Below, one piece after another: positions 18,561-26,051 of a stretch of 38,795 bases of DNA; within the stretch, counting starts at the first letter, position 1, and every line of letters starts with the position of its first letter. This DNA comes from a virus: positions 1 to 38,795 of the IMG/VR virus record IMGVR_UViG_3300035691_000014; one strand, written 5' to 3'. A program made the translations under genes and the position numbers. The notes under the pieces were generated by a model. It made no database searches. It was not told the DNA's origin and worked only from the letters and a program-made list of their open reading frames with translations.

Positions 18561-18833
18561 GGTGGTCTGGGGAGCAGAGAGCAGAGGGAGCCTCGTCTCG
18601 AGAGGACCCGGAGAATGAAGAGGGTAAGGTTCAGCGACCTCACGTCACAATAGGTTGGCTGATGCATTGGCGGCGCTGCTAACTGGTTGGCCATCGCTTG
18701 ACGCTTGACGAGAGACCTGAATCTGTGCTCAGGTCACACCGTGGCGACCCCTAATGACGGTTCAGGTGCGCAGGATGGCGCCGGAATCGTCGCGGTGGTT
18801 CAGGCGCCTGGGAGAGCGGCAAATTCCGTGCCG
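18561..18833. other. AT-richer intergenic stretch
   Basis: This 273-bp region has no convincing coding frame in either direction. It holds overlapping TTGACG boxes at 18698-18703 and 18705-18710, a 22-bp dyad, and a GGTTGGC direct repeat near 18654 and 18685. It probably contains the promoters for the rightward genes from 18834. I can place no clear -10. A weak rightward frame open from TTG 18705 could extend the next gene. Confidence 0.5.
18714..18735. promoter_or_regulatory. 22-bp dyad operator candidate
   Basis: GACCTGA and TCAGGTC are perfect 7-bp arms with an 8-nt centre. It lies directly downstream of two overlapping TTGACG boxes, where a repressor would block the rightward promoter. 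Length and spacing suit an HTH dimer. The binding protein is not known. Confidence 0.6.
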
Positions 18834-19220
18834 ATGAGGTATGGGACCGTGGGTGGGGTGACGTTCGGCAAGCATGCCCTCGAGCTCGAGGCCGAGCGGA
18901 TGCAGTCGATCACGAAGAGCGTGGGGCTGCGGCTCAAGCACTGGCTGCGGCTGAATAAGCGCGTGCTTCCCGACGAGCAGTTCGTCGACATCTACCGCTA
19001 TTACCAGGCCTCGGTGCTCGCCCAGCTACGAGAGCAGCGCGAGCGCGCGGCAGCGGCGGGTCCTTCGACGATGAGCACCGAGCAGCTCGAGGCCCAGTTC
19101 CAGGTCGAGGTGCTGCGCGCGATCGAGAGCTTCACCGCGGCGGACTGGGAGATCGCGGACCGTGCGCGGTGCAAACGATTCGGCCCAGGCCGGTGGGTAC
19201 CGGCGACGGAGGAGCGATGA
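18834..19220 (+). CDS. Hypothetical helical protein (128 aa)
   Basis: The start is uncertain: ATG 18834 lacks an SD, GTG 18849 has GAGG 9 nt before it, and the frame extends up to TTG 18705 through the operator region. Helical segments are KHALELEAERMQSITKSVGL, RLKHWLRLNKRVLP, IYRYYQASVLAQLREQRERA and TEQLEAQFQVEVLRAIESF. No motif is recognised. A small terminase would have this size and helical character, but position 7 kb before terL and the lack of an HTH argue against it. Confidence 0.55.
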   Translation: MRYGTVGGVTFGKHALELEAERMQSITKSVGLRLKHWLRLNKRVLPDEQFVDIYRYYQASVLAQLREQRERAAAAGPSTMSTEQLEAQFQVEVLRAIESFTAADWEIADRARCKRFGPGRWVPATEER

Positions 19221-19714
19221 CGAGACTTTGCGATTGCTCAGGGCCGCACGCGCCCTCCACGGACCCGAACGTGATCCACATGGACCGCTGGGTGATTCAC
19301 AAGTACGCCGAGCGTGGCATCACGGTCGAACCCGACGGCGTCATGCGCATGTCACCCCGGGCCGCAGCGGTCTACGAGGGGTTCACTCGGGCGGTGGGGG
19401 ATGCGTTTGCCCCGCGACCAGGGATCCTCACGCCGGTGGTCGCGCGGACCATCGACGAGCGCGACTGCGAACCGCTGCGTCCCGAGGATGCGGACTGGGG
19501 CGAGGATGGTCCGGTAATGGGCAGCGACCGCATCTCGTGGGTCCGTGTCAGCGACGAGGACGAGGCGCCAGCCCTACTCGCCGCAGCTCGCGCGCGTGTC
19601 GCGGAGCTCGAGGCGGAGAACGCGGCCCTCCGCGCTGGGCTGGATTCGAGGGACGAGACGATCGCACGCTTGACTCGGCGGCTGCACGGGCTGGAGATGG
19701 AGATCACCCCATGA
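19217..19714 (+). CDS. Hypothetical protein with C-terminal coiled coil (165 aa)
   Basis: ATG 19217 after GGAG. The N-terminus has LCDCSGPHAPSTD, possibly one half of a metal site. The middle is acidic (RPEDADWGEDGPVM), and about 35 C-terminal residues form a Leu-zipper-like helix (VAELEAENAALRAGLDSRDE, TIARLTRRLHGLEM). Family unknown. It overlaps the next start (ATGA). Confidence 0.65.
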   Translation: MTRLCDCSGPHAPSTDPNVIHMDRWVIHKYAERGITVEPDGVMRMSPRAAAVYEGFTRAVGDAFAPRPGILTPVVARTIDERDCEPLRPEDADWGEDGPVMGSDRISWVRVSDEDEAPALLAAARARVAELEAENAALRAGLDSRDETIARLTRRLHGLEMEITP

Positions 19715-20085
19715 CCTGGTCACCAACCCCGACCCGCAAGCACACCGAGGTCACCCCGCTGGACACGCGCGGGCCCAAGCGCCTGTGGGACGCGCCGGCG
19801 GGCGTGGTGCAGCGCCACCGCGGCGACACGGGCCGCCTGGTCAAGCACGACTACCTGTGCCCGGTGCATGGCCGGTTCGAGATCGAAGTGCCCGCGAGCG
19901 ACGCGCCGGACGAGGTGCTCTGCCCACTGTGGTCGGATTCGTCGCCGATGGCGATGGTCGAACGACTGCTGACATCTCCGGCGGATGTCGTCGAGTCCGT
20001 GGCGGCCGCTGTCTGCGGTCAACCCTCCCCCTGGTCCCCGTCCACGTTCGGGATCTGGGCCAGCGCGGGGGAGGTGATGTCTTGA
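19711..20085 (+). CDS. FmdB-like zinc-ribbon protein (124 aa)
   Basis: ATG 19711 overlaps the previous stop. HDYLCPVHGRFEIEVPASDA, then DEVLCPLWSD, has the CP-x-HG ... CP layout of short FmdB/zinc-beta-ribbon proteins, though the fourth ligand is not clean. The C-terminus (MVERLLTSPADVVESVAAAV) is a helix. Function unknown. Confidence 0.62.
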   Translation: MTWSPTPTRKHTEVTPLDTRGPKRLWDAPAGVVQRHRGDTGRLVKHDYLCPVHGRFEIEVPASDAPDEVLCPLWSDSSPMAMVERLLTSPADVVESVAAAVCGQPSPWSPSTFGIWASAGEVMS

Positions 20086-20255
20086 TCGCCGATCTCGTGC
20101 AGCAGATCGCGGAGGCCGCGATTGTCGAGGCGCGCACGGTGCCAAAGTTGCTCGTGCGTGACGATGATCTGTACTGGCGCGCCGCCGACGGTCGCATGGT
20201 TCTGATGACCGATGCAGTGCGGATGGCGCCGGTCTGCTTTCTGGAGACCCCATGA
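20082..20255 (+). CDS. Small hypothetical protein (57 aa)
   Basis: Starts with TTG 20082 after GGGGGAGGTGATGTC, an unusually strong SD, overlapping the previous stop. Helix (IADLVQQIAEAAIVEARTVP) and a small beta end (LLVRDDDLYWRAADGRMVLM). Its start resembles the 46-aa protein at 24574 (IADLLRAFVEAVIV), so the two may be distant paralogues. Confidence 0.6.
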   Translation: MIADLVQQIAEAAIVEARTVPKLLVRDDDLYWRAADGRMVLMTDAVRMAPVCFLETP

Positions 20256-21625
20256 CCCGCACCATCGTCACCGCCATCGTGTCCACCGCGGCGCCAGGCG
20301 CCGAGCGGGGCGCGTTGGACGCGGCGATCGAGCTGGGCATCGGTTGGGGTGGGTGGATCCCGGAGGGGGCCGACTACGCCGACGAGGTCTACCGGGCTCA
20401 CGCTCACTGGACCACGGGGGATCGCGGCATGGCGGTCCGGCTCAACGCCCGGGACAGCGACGGGACGCTGGTCGTGTCGTTCGCCGAGCAGCTCACCGGG
20501 CGCTGCAAGCATGCCGCGGACCTGGCGCGCCAGCAGCGCAAGCACTGCCAACACCTCATCCTGCCGGCCGGCGGTCGCACGCGCATCACGGATCAGGTTC
20601 GCGCCGCGCTGCTGAAGTGGATCGACACCCACCACATCAGCGTCCTGCACGTCGTCGGGCCTGGTGAGGAGCAGGAGCCTGGCATTCAGCAGGCCACGCA
20701 CGACGCGCTCGTGTGGGTGTTCGAGGATCAGCCTGTGGTCCAGCAGCCGGGCATGCCGACCGCGATGGACGTGGTCCACGCCGTGTGCGAGCACGGGCTG
20801 TCGGCAGCGGGTGACGCGCTCATGGAGCGCTACCCGGAGGCGAAGCGGCGCTACGAGGAGAGCCTCGTGCTGACCGGCGGCGCGGTCTACCGCGCGGACA
20901 CCAGGGAACTGCTCGAACCCGACGCGGTGCCCGAGTCGACCGACAGCGACGCGCCGGCGGGCACGTTCGCCGGCGTCGACCGCTCGGTTGCCCCCAGGTC
21001 GCTGCAGCATGTCGCCGAGCCGCCGGACCTGACGCCCGAGCGGTTCGCGCAGCTTGCCGCCAAGGTCAACGCGACCGGCGCGCTCACCGCCGAGGCCCGC
21101 GCGAGGCTCGGGGCGAGCATCAGGCAGGCCGAGATCGAGGTGCGCGGCAAGGAGACTACGATGACCGAGACATCGCACAAGGGCCACAGCAAGCAGTGGG
21201 TCTCGGGACCGCTGCGCAGCACCGAACAGATCCTCGACGAAGACGGGCTACTCGGCTCGTTCACGCTCTGCCTGTACTGGAAGCCTGCAGGGCCGGACGA
21301 TCCCCGCGTGTACTGGGTCGACTTCGAGTTGTTCGAGGTGCACGGCGTGCCGCACCCCGAGGGCAAGCCGGCCGAGTACCAGCGCCGCGACTCGGACCAC
21401 GGTCCGGACCTCGTGCGCGACCTCGACGAGGCGGAGGTTACCGCGCAGGGCTTCGTGAAGTGGGATGGGTGCACGCAGTTCGATGTCACCTCGGTCCACG
21501 TCGACAGCAAGCGCCAGTTGGAGCGCCTGTTCGAGGCCATCGGTGAGGCGCGGCGGCGTTGCGCAGCGGTGATGAGCAGCAATTACGACCTCCGGCGAGA
21601 GTACCCGGAACTGGAGCTCGAGTGA
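20252..21625 (+). CDS. YpsA-like SLOG-domain (putative molybdenum carrier) protein with extra C-terminal domain
   Basis: The 457-residue protein starts with a SLOG-type Rossmann domain: TIVTAIVSTAAPGAERGALD, then AAIELGIGWGGWIPEG, a GMAVRLNARDSDGTLVVSFA block and KHCQHLILPA. These align with the putative molybdenum-carrier (cpYpsA) family. The normal SGGQTGADR loop is degenerate (STAAPGAER), so nucleotide binding may have changed. Residues about 100-145 resemble a sheet/helix end (DQVRAALLKWIDTHHISVLH). About 305-457 is a separate unknown domain (DGLLGSFTLCLYWKPAGP, VYWVDFELFEVHGVPHP). An in-frame ATG at 21161 has AAGGAG 6 nt before it, so this part may also be made alone. SLOG domains sense or process nucleotide-like ligands in conflict systems. 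Confidence 0.72.
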   Translation: MTRTIVTAIVSTAAPGAERGALDAAIELGIGWGGWIPEGADYADEVYRAHAHWTTGDRGMAVRLNARDSDGTLVVSFAEQLTGRCKHAADLARQQRKHCQHLILPAGGRTRITDQVRAALLKWIDTHHISVLHVVGPGEEQEPGIQQATHDALVWVFEDQPVVQQPGMPTAMDVVHAVCEHGLSAAGDALMERYPEAKRRYEESLVLTGGAVYRADTRELLEPDAVPESTDSDAPAGTFAGVDRSVAPRSLQHVAEPPDLTPERFAQLAAKVNATGALTAEARARLGASIRQAEIEVRGKETTMTETSHKGHSKQWVSGPLRSTEQILDEDGLLGSFTLCLYWKPAGPDDPRVYWVDFELFEVHGVPHPEGKPAEYQRRDSDHGPDLVRDLDEAEVTAQGFVKWDGCTQFDVTSVHVDSKRQLERLFEAIGEARRRCAAVMSSNYDLRREYPELELE

Positions 21626-21816
21626 TCGTCACGCGGACAGACCTCGACGGCAAGCCGGCGCTCCAGATCCTGCAGGCCGAGTACCTGCGCGCGCGGAACG
21701 AGGGCCAGGCCGATCGCCAGGTGGAGATCCGCGAGGCGATCGATCTGGTTCATGGCCAGTTCGGGATCGCGCTGGCGAAGATCGAGATCACCCGGACGAT
21801 GCGGGGGAACAGGTGA
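21622..21816 (+). CDS. Small hypothetical protein (64 aa)
   Basis: GTG 21622 overlaps the SLOG gene's stop. Predicted strand-helix-helix (VIVTRTDLDGKPALQILQAE, YLRARNEGQADRQVEIREAI, LVHGQFGIALAKIEI). No family. It ends in a GTGA overlap. Confidence 0.6.
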   Translation: MIVTRTDLDGKPALQILQAEYLRARNEGQADRQVEIREAIDLVHGQFGIALAKIEITRTMRGNR

Positions 21817-22463
21817 TCGCCACCGCCTCCGACACCGCAGGGCGCCCGCCGCCCATCCTCGCCGACCCGCTGCTCGCGCTGACCCTCACGCGCGTGCGCC
21901 TGGACGACCTGCCGCGCGTACGCACCGCGTTCGCCGAGGGCCACAAGCATGCGCCGGGTCGTGACCGCATGCCGTGGCGGTACTACAAGCGGTTCGTGGT
22001 GCCCGAGTTCGACGAGGTGCTGGCCCACCCGGATACGGAACTGCTCGGCGCGTACGCCACGCCTGTGCTCGGCCCGCCTGTGCCCGAGCTGTGCGGGTGG
22101 CTCGCGTTCGCGCGCGGCCGGAGCGTGGATACCGTGCACTGGGTCAGCGTCCCGTATTGGTTCCCAGTGCCGCACACGGAGTGCATCGGGTGCGCGCCGA
22201 GCGAGGACCCGCGCCAGCCGACGCGCCACGATGTCGCGTGCCCGCTCGCCGACGTCAACCGCACGCCGCTGCGCCACCGCGGCATCATGACCGCGCTGTT
22301 CGACGCCGCCGCGCTGCGCACGCACCTGGTCTACACGTTCCGCGGCGCCAAGCACGAGCACCGCAGCGACGGGCGCACGATGGACGAGCGCCTGTTGCCG
22401 TGGCTGCGCGCGCGCGGCCACCGGATTGGTGAACACGTGCCGTGGAAGGACTGGAGCCGATGA
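21813..22463 (+). CDS. Possible GNAT-fold acetyltransferase (216 aa)
   Basis: GTG 21813 overlaps the previous stop. Blocks reminiscent of phage GNAT proteins are LTLTRVRLDDLPRVRTAFAE, CGWLAFARGRSVDTVHWVSV (the strand before the acetyl-CoA loop), TPLRHRGIMTALFDAAAL (helix after the loop) and HLVYTFRG. The R/Q-x-x-G-x-A loop is altered (LRHRGIM). Substrate unknown. This reading is tentative: the typical acceptor-side pattern is only partly visible, and the PHTECIGCAPSED stretch may be an insertion. Confidence 0.45.
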   Translation: MIATASDTAGRPPPILADPLLALTLTRVRLDDLPRVRTAFAEGHKHAPGRDRMPWRYYKRFVVPEFDEVLAHPDTELLGAYATPVLGPPVPELCGWLAFARGRSVDTVHWVSVPYWFPVPHTECIGCAPSEDPRQPTRHDVACPLADVNRTPLRHRGIMTALFDAAALRTHLVYTFRGAKHEHRSDGRTMDERLLPWLRARGHRIGEHVPWKDWSR

Positions 22464-22903
22464 CGCTGACCACTACGTCGTTCGACCGGACGATGAAGGA
22501 CATGTACCCCGCGCCCGGCGAGCGTATCAAGCAGTGGGTCATCGACGAGCAACGGACCCACGCGTGGGAGCGCGAGACTTGCCCGAAATTGCTCGTCCCA
22601 TTCCACTACGAGGACCAGGACGACAGCGATGCAGAATCCGGCACCATCGTCGCTTGCCCGAGCGTCGGCACCACCAGCTTGCTCGACATCCACGCGCGCG
22701 GCGGAGACGGCTGTCGGTTCTGCGACGGGTTCGCGCAGGCAGCCCAGCAACTGCCGACAGTCCGCGAGTGGTTCGTGGCGCGCGCCCGGTACAAGGTCGA
22801 GCACCCCATCTGCAGCGACCGCGAGAAGCTGAGCGACGAAATCGCGCCGGACATCTCGCTGGCCGAGAACCCCATCTTTGCATTACTCAAGAGGAGCCGA
22901 TGA
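22460..22903 (+). CDS. Hypothetical protein with Cys/His residues (147 aa)
   Basis: ATG 22460 after GGAAGGACTGGAG overlaps the previous stop. It has ERETCPKLLVPFHYEDQDDS, TIVACPSVGTTSLLDIHARG and DGCRFCDGFAQAAQQLP; the C-x2-C pair and other Cys suggest a metal site. The rest is mixed helix. No family. Confidence 0.62.
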   Translation: MTLTTTSFDRTMKDMYPAPGERIKQWVIDEQRTHAWERETCPKLLVPFHYEDQDDSDAESGTIVACPSVGTTSLLDIHARGGDGCRFCDGFAQAAQQLPTVREWFVARARYKVEHPICSDREKLSDEIAPDISLAENPIFALLKRSR

Positions 22904-23196
22904 CAGAACGAGAACTGAACGACAAGTTCCAGGCGCTGCAGGATGCCGCGCGCGCGCGTCGGCACGAGATGGCCGAGGCTATCAAGCTCGCGAAGGAGGG
23001 CGGACCGCAGCCGCCACCGTCCGAGACCGTGTCGGCCCACATCGAGCGCACGGTACACGCGCTCCTCGACCAGATTGCCGGTGAACTGCGCACCATCGGC
23101 GTCACAACCGAGACATCGTCACGCATCGAGAAGCTAGCCCAGGCCGTCGCCTCGCTCTCGTGCTGGCCGAACTACCATCAGATCGGAACCCCATGA
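22900..23196 (+). CDS. Hypothetical helical protein (98 aa)
   Basis: ATG 22900 after GAGGAG. Helices MTERELNDKFQALQDAARAR, HEMAEAIKLAKEGG, then SAHIERTVHALLDQIAGELR and SSRIEKLAQAVASLS. Likely two helical hairpins joined by a Pro-rich turn. No family recognised. Confidence 0.65.
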   Translation: MTERELNDKFQALQDAARARRHEMAEAIKLAKEGGPQPPPSETVSAHIERTVHALLDQIAGELRTIGVTTETSSRIEKLAQAVASLSCWPNYHQIGTP

Positions 23197-23591
23197 GCAA
23201 CGACAAGAACCAACCCACCGCCCGCCTCGTCGGGTTCTCCGTGCAACCCGCCCACCCGCTGCCGCCTCCGCTGCATCGCATCAGTAACGTCAACTTCGAC
23301 ACGCTCGACGGCCAGCTCGACGGCTGGGGCGTCGAGATTCGCGGCGCCACGATGTTCCTGGTCTCGCCGCCAGGCTGGAAGCACGGGATGCCGAGCGTGT
23401 CATGGCGCAAGGACGGCGAGCGGACCCTGGTTGGGCCGATCTCGCTGGCCCACGTGACGCTGTTTTGGAAGGGCGCGAGCGCGGAGGCCGTCGACAAGTG
23501 CGCGCGCTACAGCCTGCCCGAGATGCGGGTCACGCGCCCGGCGCCCGAGTCCGGCCCAGCGATTCCCCCGAGCCAGATGGGGGACCCGTGA
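23193..23591 (+). CDS. Hypothetical protein (132 aa)
   Basis: ATG 23193 overlaps the previous stop. After a Pro-rich start (VQPAHPLPPPLHRI) it has alternating strands (FDTLDGQLDGWGVEIRG, ATMFLVSPPGWKHGMPSV) and a helical end before a Pro-rich tail. Beta-rich small domain, no motif. Confidence 0.65.
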   Translation: MSNDKNQPTARLVGFSVQPAHPLPPPLHRISNVNFDTLDGQLDGWGVEIRGATMFLVSPPGWKHGMPSVSWRKDGERTLVGPISLAHVTLFWKGASAEAVDKCARYSLPEMRVTRPAPESGPAIPPSQMGDP

Positions 23592-23806
23592 TCGGCAAAA
23601 CCGAGCGTCGGCGGCGCTTCCGTAAGCACGCTCAGGGGTGGCGGCTGAACCACATCGCCCTCAGTCACCGCGTCCCCCGGCTCCGCACCGACATCAACCT
23701 GCCGCGCCGGATGAGCAAGGCAGCTCGCCGGCTGGCGCGATCGACGGACACGTTCGAGCGCCGCTACATCGGCGGCATGCAACTGCGCACCTGGAGGTAC
23801 GGATGA
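23588..23806 (+). CDS. Small very basic protein (72 aa)
   Basis: GTG 23588 overlaps the stop of the preceding gene. Its composition is dominated by Arg and Lys (KTERRRRFRKHAQGWRLNHI, RRMSKAARRLARSTDTFERR). It should bind nucleic acid, such as RNA or phage DNA. No family. Confidence 0.6.
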   Translation: MIGKTERRRRFRKHAQGWRLNHIALSHRVPRLRTDINLPRRMSKAARRLARSTDTFERRYIGGMQLRTWRYG

Positions 23807-24078
23807 GGCAACGATTCGCCCTGTACGCGGGCATTCACCTCGGCCATTTCGCCGTGGCTGATGCAGTCTACGACACGCCGGAGGAGGCCGCGGACGCCGC
23901 GCGAGCGCTGGTTCTCGAGAACCTCCGCACCAAGCGCATCGAGACCAACGGCGACCCGATGGCCCTCGCAGTTCTCGTGCTGCCAGTGCCGGTGAACCCG
24001 ATCTGGATCCCGGACTGCCTGAAGGACAAGGAGCCATCGCTGCCTGATAACGGTGTCGCTCTGAAGGAGACCCCGTGA
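23803..24078 (+). CDS. Hypothetical protein (91 aa)
   Basis: ATG 23803 after TGGAGG overlaps the previous stop. It begins MRQRFALYAGIHLGHFAVAD, then AVYDTPEEAADAARALVLEN. This strand-then-helix pattern is common in DUF2188-like phage small proteins. The end is a Pro-rich extended segment. Function unknown. Confidence 0.65.
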   Translation: MRQRFALYAGIHLGHFAVADAVYDTPEEAADAARALVLENLRTKRIETNGDPMALAVLVLPVPVNPIWIPDCLKDKEPSLPDNGVALKETP

Positions 24079-24257
24079 AGACCATCGAGCGCCAGATCCG
24101 CAACCACACGCTGACCGCCGCGATCGCGACGAACCAGACCACCGAGGACGCAGGACCCGTCAATTGGGGTGTGGTGTTCCGAGTTGACGGCGTCCTCGTG
24201 GGGCGTTCTGACTTCGAGGCGATCATCGCCCTGCTCAGCGCGGAGGCGCCGAAGTGA
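24075..24257 (+). CDS. Small hypothetical protein (60 aa)
   Basis: GTG 24075 overlaps the previous stop with AAGGAG upstream. The pattern is beta (RQIRNHTLTAAIATN, VVFRVDGVLVGR) and a helix (DFEAIIALLSAEAP). No motif recognised. Confidence 0.62.
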   Translation: MKTIERQIRNHTLTAAIATNQTTEDAGPVNWGVVFRVDGVLVGRSDFEAIIALLSAEAPK

Positions 24258-24577
24258 AGGACCTCGAGCCGGCCGAGAGGCTGCTGATCGAGGTCTCGCG
24301 CTCGATGGGGCTTGTCCCTTGCGCCAAGAAGTACGGGCGCCGCGCGATCCAAATCGCGGAGGACTTCGACGGGTTCGACGTGTGGCTGGAGACCGCCAGG
24401 TCGATGCCCGTGCGAGCCCGCGCGCGAGTCCTCTTCGCGCACGAGGAACTCACCACCGGGACTCCGCAGGCGATCGCGGCGGCGGTGCAGAAGCGCTGCG
24501 CCGAGGCCAAGGCTGCCATCGTCGCGAACCTGAAGGCCACGCTGGCCACGCTGGCCGCGCTGGAGGCCAAGCCATGA
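24254..24577 (+). CDS. Hypothetical helical protein (107 aa)
   Basis: GTG 24254 overlaps the previous stop. The sequence has PAERLLIEVSRSMGLVPC, RAIQIAEDFDGFDVWLETAR and a long C-terminal helix (AVQKRCAEAKAAIVANLKAT, LATLAALEAKP). No family. Confidence 0.65.
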   Translation: MKDLEPAERLLIEVSRSMGLVPCAKKYGRRAIQIAEDFDGFDVWLETARSMPVRARARVLFAHEELTTGTPQAIAAAVQKRCAEAKAAIVANLKATLATLAALEAKP

Positions 24578-24714
24578 TCGCCGACCTGCTGCGCGCGTTC
24601 GTCGAGGCGGTCATCGTGCGCGAGATGCGCCCGGGTCTGCCGCCGGGTGCCCGTGCCGAGCGCGTGTTCATCGCTCGGAGCGGCTTCCCGGTCCTCGAGT
24701 GGAGCGCTCGATGA
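24574..24714 (+). CDS. Small hypothetical protein (46 aa)
   Basis: ATG 24574 overlaps the preceding stop after GGAGG. IADLLRAFVEAVIVREMRPG, then GARAERVFIARSGFPVLEW. Similar in opening to the 57-aa protein at 20082. No known family. Confidence 0.55.
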   Translation: MIADLLRAFVEAVIVREMRPGLPPGARAERVFIARSGFPVLEWSAR

Positions 24715-25190
24715 TCTCCCCCGCCCAGCAGCAACTCGACGAGGCCCTGACCAACGCCGGCCACAACGACACCTGCCCCGCGTTCGAGGGCCACCGCTGC
24801 CCGGGGTATCCGGCGTGCGGCGGGAACCCGGTGGATGACGCGCTGTACGCTGCAGTCGGCGCGGACCGGGCGGCCGAGCAGGCCAAGCGCCCGCGCCTGG
24901 TCAGCGAGGTCAAGGACCACATCGCGGCCGGCGTCAACGAGATGCGCGCGCGCATCGCCGCGGGGGAGGGCCCGAAGTGCAGACTCTGCGGCGCGCCGTA
25001 TGGAACCGATGAGCCGCACCACTGCATCGGCGAGAATGCCCTGGTGTTCACCGGAGCCCAGGCAGCCGCGATCGAACGCTGGAAGGTCGCCGCGCGAAGG
25101 CTGAAGGCGATCAGCGCCGAGCACCAAGCTGCGCAGCGCGAGTACCAGGAGGCGCATCAGGCAGCAGCCGATGCGGTCGCGGGGGCATGA
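24711..25190 (+). CDS. Cys-rich zinc-binding protein (159 aa)
   Basis: ATG 24711 overlaps the previous stop. The N-terminal half has HNDTCPAFEGHRCPGYPACG, then the centre KCRLCGAPYGTDEPHHC (C-x2-C ... H-H-C). These give one or two zinc sites. A helical tail rich in Ala, Glu and Gln (RRLKAISAEHQAAQREYQEA) follows. No family. Confidence 0.65.
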   Translation: MISPAQQQLDEALTNAGHNDTCPAFEGHRCPGYPACGGNPVDDALYAAVGADRAAEQAKRPRLVSEVKDHIAAGVNEMRARIAAGEGPKCRLCGAPYGTDEPHHCIGENALVFTGAQAAAIERWKVAARRLKAISAEHQAAQREYQEAHQAAADAVAGA

Positions 25191-25396
25191 GGAAGCCAGC
25201 AACCACCGTGCTCACGCGGGATATCTGCAGCGATGACCTCGACGATGAGGACGCGAGCATTCGCATCTACCACAGGTTCAGGATGGTTATCACCAACAAG
25301 GGCACGACCTACATCATCAACGACATGAAGGTATCAGCCGAGGTCTATCGAGACGCCCTCGCTACGCTCGCAGCTGGACCGGGGCAGCGCGCATGA
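25187..25396 (+). CDS. Small hypothetical protein (69 aa)
   Basis: ATG 25187 overlaps the previous stop. It starts with an acidic stretch (LTRDICSDDLDDEDASI) and continues as strands (YHRFRMVITNKGTTYI, NDMKVSAEVYRDALATL). Family unknown. Confidence 0.62.
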   Translation: MRKPATTVLTRDICSDDLDDEDASIRIYHRFRMVITNKGTTYIINDMKVSAEVYRDALATLAAGPGQRA

Positions 25397-25836
25397 CCCG
25401 CATCGTCATCTGCGGCGGCCCGCGCACCGGGAAGACGACGCTGGCGCGCGACCTCTACCGCGGTGCCGTGCCGGGCTTCGCGGACCACGGGCTCATCTCC
25501 AGCGATGCCATCCACCACACCGACACCGTGATGGGGATAAGCGGAATGGACTGGTCAGGGGCGTCCCGGTTCGTGGCCTACGAGTGGTTCACTCTGCCCG
25601 GCCCCTGGATCATCGAGGGCGTCGCGGTCTCGCGCGCGCTGCGGAAGTGGCGCGAGGCTCACCCCGGTGAACCACCGCCGGTCGACCGCGTCATCCGCCT
25701 GACCACGCCGCACGTCGAGCTCACGCGGGGCCAGGCTGCCATGGACAAGGGCGAGGCGACCGTCTGGGCCGAGATCGAAGACTGGCTGCTCGAGTCCGGC
25801 GTGGAGGTCGAGTACCGCGCGGAGGCAGCGGCGTGA
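25393..25836 (+). CDS. P-loop kinase-like protein (AAA_33/zeta-toxin-like fold)
   Basis: The 147-residue protein has IVICGGPRTGKTTLARDLYR, a Walker A GGPRTGKTT at residues 8-16, followed by LISSDAIHHTDTVMG, WIIEGVAVSRALRKW and a VDRVIRLTTPH strand end. The layout is that of small nucleotide or polynucleotide kinases with a short LID. No clear Walker B Asp is obvious beyond IISSD/IIEG, so substrate cannot be given. It could act in nucleotide metabolism, end repair or as a kinase toxin-like factor. ATG 25393 overlaps the previous stop. Confidence 0.75.
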   Translation: MTRIVICGGPRTGKTTLARDLYRGAVPGFADHGLISSDAIHHTDTVMGISGMDWSGASRFVAYEWFTLPGPWIIEGVAVSRALRKWREAHPGEPPPVDRVIRLTTPHVELTRGQAAMDKGEATVWAEIEDWLLESGVEVEYRAEAAA

Positions 25837-26051
25837 GCGAGCGCTGTCCGTTCTGCGACCGGGACACGGGAGGCCAGCGCGGGCACATCACGCCGCGCAC
25901 GTTGCCGGTCGATGTGTCGCTCAAGCTGTTCACAGTGCCGGTCACGCCTGACCTGAAGACGTGGATCGACGTGCGGACGTGCAAGCGGCCCGAGTGCCGC
26001 TACGCCGCGCGGACGTTGCCGCTGGACCGCATTCCAGAAGCAGGGGCGTGA
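25833..26051 (+). CDS. Small zinc-finger protein next to terL (72 aa)
   Basis: GTG 25833 overlaps the previous stop. ERCPFCDRDTGGQRGH and VRTCKRPECRYAARTL give C-x2-C and C-x4-C pairs. A two-pair zinc ribbon fits. It directly precedes terL, where a small terminase or DNA-binding packaging factor often sits, but it has no HTH. Confidence 0.65.
   Translation: MSERCPFCDRDTGGQRGHITPRTLPVDVSLKLFTVPVTPDLKTWIDVRTCKRPECRYAARTLPLDRIPEAGA

Noticed and set aside
18240-18653. Rightward frame of 137 codons in the control region
   Set aside because: Pro/Arg/Gly-rich, no SD, and worse protein character than the leftward frame of the same bases.
19841-21187. Minus-strand frame of about 450 codons opposite the SLOG gene
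   Set aside because: Shadow of a recognisable rightward protein; no family match, no SD.
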